Position numbers and translations under genes: made by a program. Of a DNA stretch of 64,000 bases, positions 61,521 through 64,000 are shown piece after piece. The notes under the pieces are model-generated. The model was not told the DNA's origin. It saw nothing but the letters and a program-made list of their open reading frames with translations, and searched no databases. The stretch lies in contig OZ246983.1 of NCBI GenBank assembly GCA_965232595.1, positions 4,898,001-4,962,000 of the forward strand, written 5' to 3'. Source of the stretch: SZUA-309 sp965232595 (lineage in GTDB: Bacteria; Pseudomonadota; Gammaproteobacteria; Pseudomonadales; Azotimanducaceae). How positions within the stretch are numbered: the first letter of the stretch is position 1; every line of letters begins with the position of its first letter.

Positions 61521-62348
61521 TCAGGACGGCGCCGCGCCCTGCTCCCGCTCGAACAGAACCGGGTTGATCTCCGAGTCGATCAGCTCCCCCGGGGCAACGC
61601 CCGGACACCAGGTGCGGGCGTCAAACGCCTCGTACGGCGAGCCGGGTGCGCGGAGGCGCGCCTCTTTATCCAGATAAATGACCGTGAAGGCCTCGCGTGG
61701 CTGATCGGTGCTGTTGCCGCGAGCATGGTGATAGACCCAGCCGGCGTGGAAACTCACATCGCCAAGATCGAAAGCCGATTCCTCGTGCGGGTAGTCGCTC
61801 AACAGCTCGCTGAGCAGGCGCTCGCTCTCGTCGCTGATCTCCAGGCCTCGGCCCGCGGTGAGATCCTGAGAACCCTTGGCGAAGGCCAGCGGCCCCATCT
61901 CCAGAGGGGTTGCCTGCAGCGGGATCCAGGCCGTGATCGTGTTGTCGGTGTCGACGGGCCAGTAGAACTGATCGCAGTGCCAGGGGGTGTGGCCGCCGCC
62001 CGCTTCCTTGAACAGGGCCTGGTCGTGATACATGCGAACGCCGCTGCACCCCATCAGCTCGGTAGCAATGCCTGCCAGCCGACTGGAAAAGGCCAGCGCG
62101 CGGGCGAGCTCGTGACGACGCCAGAGGTTGAAGACCTGGGTGAAGGCCCGACCGTAAGTATCCCTTTCCTCGAGCGGCTTGCTGGATCGATCGCCTTCCC
62201 GGGTCAGGCGTCGGATCGTCTCGCGCACCGAATCCAGCGTCTCGGCGTCGAGCACCCCAGGCAGGCGGATCGCGCCTGCCTGCCGATACTCCGTGCGCTG
62301 AGCCTCGGTCAGCGGGTAGGTCTGCTCCAGCAGCGATCCAATGCCCAT
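61521..62348 (-). CDS. Phytanoyl-CoA dioxygenase (PhyH) family protein
   Basis: This 275-residue protein has the PhyH iron site: H124 and D126 in TPWHCDQFYWPVD, with a distal His in FHAGWVYHHARGN and an Arg in REAFTVIYL for 2-oxoglutarate. It would hydroxylate an acyl chain or other lipid. It follows the HEYGH membrane protein by 19 bases and precedes WS/DGAT by 89 on the same strand. Together with TauD it makes two distinct 2-oxoglutarate dioxygenases around the wax ester gene. Confidence 0.93.
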   Translation of the reverse strand: MGIGSLLEQTYPLTEAQRTEYRQAGAIRLPGVLDAETLDSVRETIRRLTREGDRSSKPLEERDTYGRAFTQVFNLWRRHELARALAFSSRLAGIATELMGCSGVRMYHDQALFKEAGGGHTPWHCDQFYWPVDTDNTITAWIPLQATPLEMGPLAFAKGSQDLTAGRGLEISDESERLLSELLSDYPHEESAFDLGDVSFHAGWVYHHARGNSTDQPREAFTVIYLDKEARLRAPGSPYEAFDARTWCPGVAPGELIDSEINPVLFEREQGAAPS

Positions 62349-62367
62349 CGCCGGGACGGGGTTTGCC

Positions 62368-63102
62368 TCAGGTCAGCAGGGCAAAGGCCAGCAGACCTGC
62401 AATCAAGCCAGGCATTCTGACCAGACCTGGTGACTCCAGGCGACCGTACAGCGCTTTCTCGAACTCTCCGGTTCGCCGGGTCTGCAGGATCACAGGCACT
62501 TCGAAGATGCTGGCGTTAACGGCGTTGCCGAGCACCGTGCCGATCAGTGCCGCTGCCGCCCAACCGTCCATGGGCAGGAGCAGGAACAGGCCCACCACCA
62601 GCAGCCAGCTCCCGAGCACGCCGCCCCAGCTGAGCCAAAGCGCCTGTCGGGTGGAGCCTTCCTTCATGTCGAAATTGAACATGAAGAAGTAGCGGGCCGG
62701 CTTGGCCAGAACCTTGTGCGGTGCCCCGGACAGCACCGTGCCCGAGTAGTGTCCGTACTCGTGAACGATGCCCGAGAGAATGGTGCCAGCGATGTAGGCA
62801 GCGGCGACCGAAACCACCAGCGCCAGAGCCAGACCGCTGGAGAGCGCCCAGGTGTTGGCCGCGCCAAAGAGAGTCAACGCCGCGACGACCGCAACGAAGT
62901 GCAGCGTCCCTACTTTCTTCAGGTTTTTCAGGTTCTCCGCCCGGACGCTGCTGTCGTCGGCCTGCGGCTCCGAAGCCGGCTCGTTGCTGGCTTCCGCATC
63001 GGCGCCTGCCACCTGTTCGTTGTTCAGCTGCTCTGCTTCCGTTGCTGGCTCCGCGGCCTCCGTGACGACGGCGGCCACCGCCTTGGCGGTCTGATCTGAC
63101 AT
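62368..63102 (-). CDS. Membrane protein with an intramembrane HEYGH motif (possible M50-like)
   Basis: This 244-residue protein has an acidic, Ala/Glu/Thr-rich low-complexity N-terminus (about 1-55), then about five membrane helices. HEYGH (114-118) sits at the end of a helix and fits the HExxH zinc motif of site-2 proteases, but the second motif of M50 enzymes (NxxPxxxxDG) is not clear. It may be a divergent intramembrane metalloprotease or an unrelated integral protein. It lies between an MFS transporter (51-base gap) and PhyH. Confidence 0.75.
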   Translation of the reverse strand: MSDQTAKAVAAVVTEAAEPATEAEQLNNEQVAGADAEASNEPASEPQADDSSVRAENLKNLKKVGTLHFVAVVAALTLFGAANTWALSSGLALALVVSVAAAYIAGTILSGIVHEYGHYSGTVLSGAPHKVLAKPARYFFMFNFDMKEGSTRQALWLSWGGVLGSWLLVVGLFLLLPMDGWAAAALIGTVLGNAVNASIFEVPVILQTRRTGEFEKALYGRLESPGLVRMPGLIAGLLAFALLT

Positions 63103-63153
63103 GACGAATCCTCCTTTTCGGTGCTAGAGGCTACCGCAGAAGCAGTTGCAGGA

Positions 63154-63999
63154 CTACGCCCTGGCCGGGATCCGCAGCAGCGCAGCCACCATCAGCAGCA
63201 GCGGCACCAGCGAGGCGACCAGCACGCTTTCCCAGCCGAACTGCAGCAGCACCGCACCCCCCATGAGGCTCGCCAGGGCGGAAATGCCGAACACGCTGAA
63301 GTCGTTTACCGCCTGCACCCGGAATCGCTCGGAAGGCCGATAGGCGCCAACCAGCAGGGTGGTGCCGCCAACGAACAGGAAGTTCCAACCGATGCCGAGC
63401 AGCACCAGGGCACCCCAGTAATGCATGAACTGGTGGCCGAGCATGCCGAGGCCCACCGTCGCTGCCAGCGCCGCCAGCCCCAAAAACATCACCCGCCGAA
63501 CGCCGATCCAGCCGATCAGCGCGCCGGAGAACAGGGAGGGAATGTACATCGCCAGCACATGAGCACGAATGACCTCGGCGGTAGCGGCCAGGCTGTGGCC
63601 ATCCACCACATGCATGCTGACCGGTGTCGCCGTCATGATGAAGGTCATCACGCCCTGCCCGACCATGCCGCCGAGGACGGCGGCAGTCACCACGGGCAGC
63701 AGCAGGATGCTGAGCAGAGAGCGATGGCTGTCCCCTGCCTCCCCGTCGCCGTCATCAACCGGTGCCGGGTTCTGAAAAACCAGCAGCGCCAGGAAAGCCA
63801 GGAGATAGAGGCCGGTTGCGGCCAGGTAGGCACCCCTGAACGGTTGCTCGGGCGTCCACTCGGGACTGCGTGCCGCCAGTTCCGGACCGAGCAGCGCGCC
63901 GCCGATCGAGCCAACCAGAATCAGCGACACAGCCTTGCTGACCATGCTGAACGGAACGCTCTCGGCCGCAGCGAAGCGGAACTGCTGGCTGAAGGCCAC
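63154..63999 (-). CDS. MFS transporter, C-terminal part (cut by window edge)
   Basis: The gene begins beyond the window; 281 residues are visible, the open frame running to the edge. It shows eight to nine hydrophobic helices of a major facilitator, with a cytoplasmic loop carrying DDGDGEAGDSHRS and later IPSLFSGALIGWIGVRRVMFLG with the MFS loop Arg pair. The layout resembles YjiJ/drug-type permeases seen in proteobacteria; substrate unknown. It ends 51 bases before the HEYGH gene and is probably first of the right-edge leftward run. Confidence 0.8.
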   Translation of the reverse strand: MAFSQQFRFAAAESVPFSMVSKAVSLILVGSIGGALLGPELAARSPEWTPEQPFRGAYLAATGLYLLAFLALLVFQNPAPVDDGDGEAGDSHRSLLSILLLPVVTAAVLGGMVGQGVMTFIMTATPVSMHVVDGHSLAATAEVIRAHVLAMYIPSLFSGALIGWIGVRRVMFLGLAALAATVGLGMLGHQFMHYWGALVLLGIGWNFLFVGGTTLLVGAYRPSERFRVQAVNDFSVFGISALASLMGGAVLLQFGWESVLVASLVPLLLMVAALLRIPARA

Positions 64000-64000
64000 C

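Overview
The window is about 62-64% GC by eye, almost fully coding, and has no tRNA, rRNA, insertion sequence, phage gene or CRISPR array that I can see. The gene content points to a free-living, aerobic, lipid- or hydrocarbon-oxidising gammaproteobacterium, probably marine. It has a DUF2058 protein (a mainly gammaproteobacterial family), a monomeric NADP isocitrate dehydrogenase, a CYP153-type P450, a wax ester synthase, paired sulfatases, and many short-chain dehydrogenases and luciferase-like flavin monooxygenases. I cannot name the genus. No gene-free stretch exceeds 300 bases.

Layout, left end. 1-1590 (+) holds the end of a glutathione S-transferase and, overlapping it, a redoxin whose reading frame runs through an in-frame UGA. 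That codon falls exactly where the first cysteine of a WCxxC motif is expected, and a SECIS-like hairpin follows, so this is very probably a selenoprotein. 10704-1608 (-) is one tight run of eight genes: DUF3500 protein, Rieske-FMN glutamate-synthase-like fusion, DUF5996 protein, Rieske-TPP enzyme fusion, DUF1622 membrane protein, a second small membrane protein, SelO, and an epoxide-hydrolase-like enzyme. Together they look like an undescribed redox module. 10835-15532 (+) holds two formylglycine sulfatases followed by two short-chain dehydrogenases.

Middle. 18487-15559 (-) is a CYP153 P450, flavin monooxygenase and glutathione S-transferase operon. Isocitrate dehydrogenase follows, with a leader hairpin and a strong terminator. 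Next come a small YdhR-like protein, a KefB/C-type antiporter, a nitroreductase and an RND efflux pair without an outer-membrane partner. 28366-32602 (+) holds a gamma-glutamyltransferase, an aldo/keto reductase and two pirins. 32615-38918 is mostly leftward metabolic genes: lipase-like hydrolase, SDR, SnoaL protein, a Tat-exported aminotransferase, a lipoprotein and an acyl-CoA ligase.

Right half. 39037-42024 (+) holds a flavin monooxygenase, the DUF2058 protein and an orphan LanC-like protein. 42138-48444 (+) is a complete MoxR/DUF58/DUF4381/VWA/VWA/TPR/BatD operon, followed by a serine hydrolase. 57261-52332 (-) is a TetR-headed operon with a flavin hydroxylase, two SnoaL-fold proteins, an SDR and an MgtC/DUF4010 membrane protein. 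A siderophore-interacting protein with a Fur-box-like site is divergent from it. The right edge (63999-58203, -) runs MFS transporter, HEYGH membrane protein, PhyH dioxygenase, wax ester synthase, GNAT acetyltransferase and TauD dioxygenase, with overlapping genes.

The best candidates for new biology are the Sec-containing redoxin fused to a DsbD-alpha-like domain and the adjacent SelO/Rieske-fusion operon. Both concern thiol and electron-transfer chemistry.
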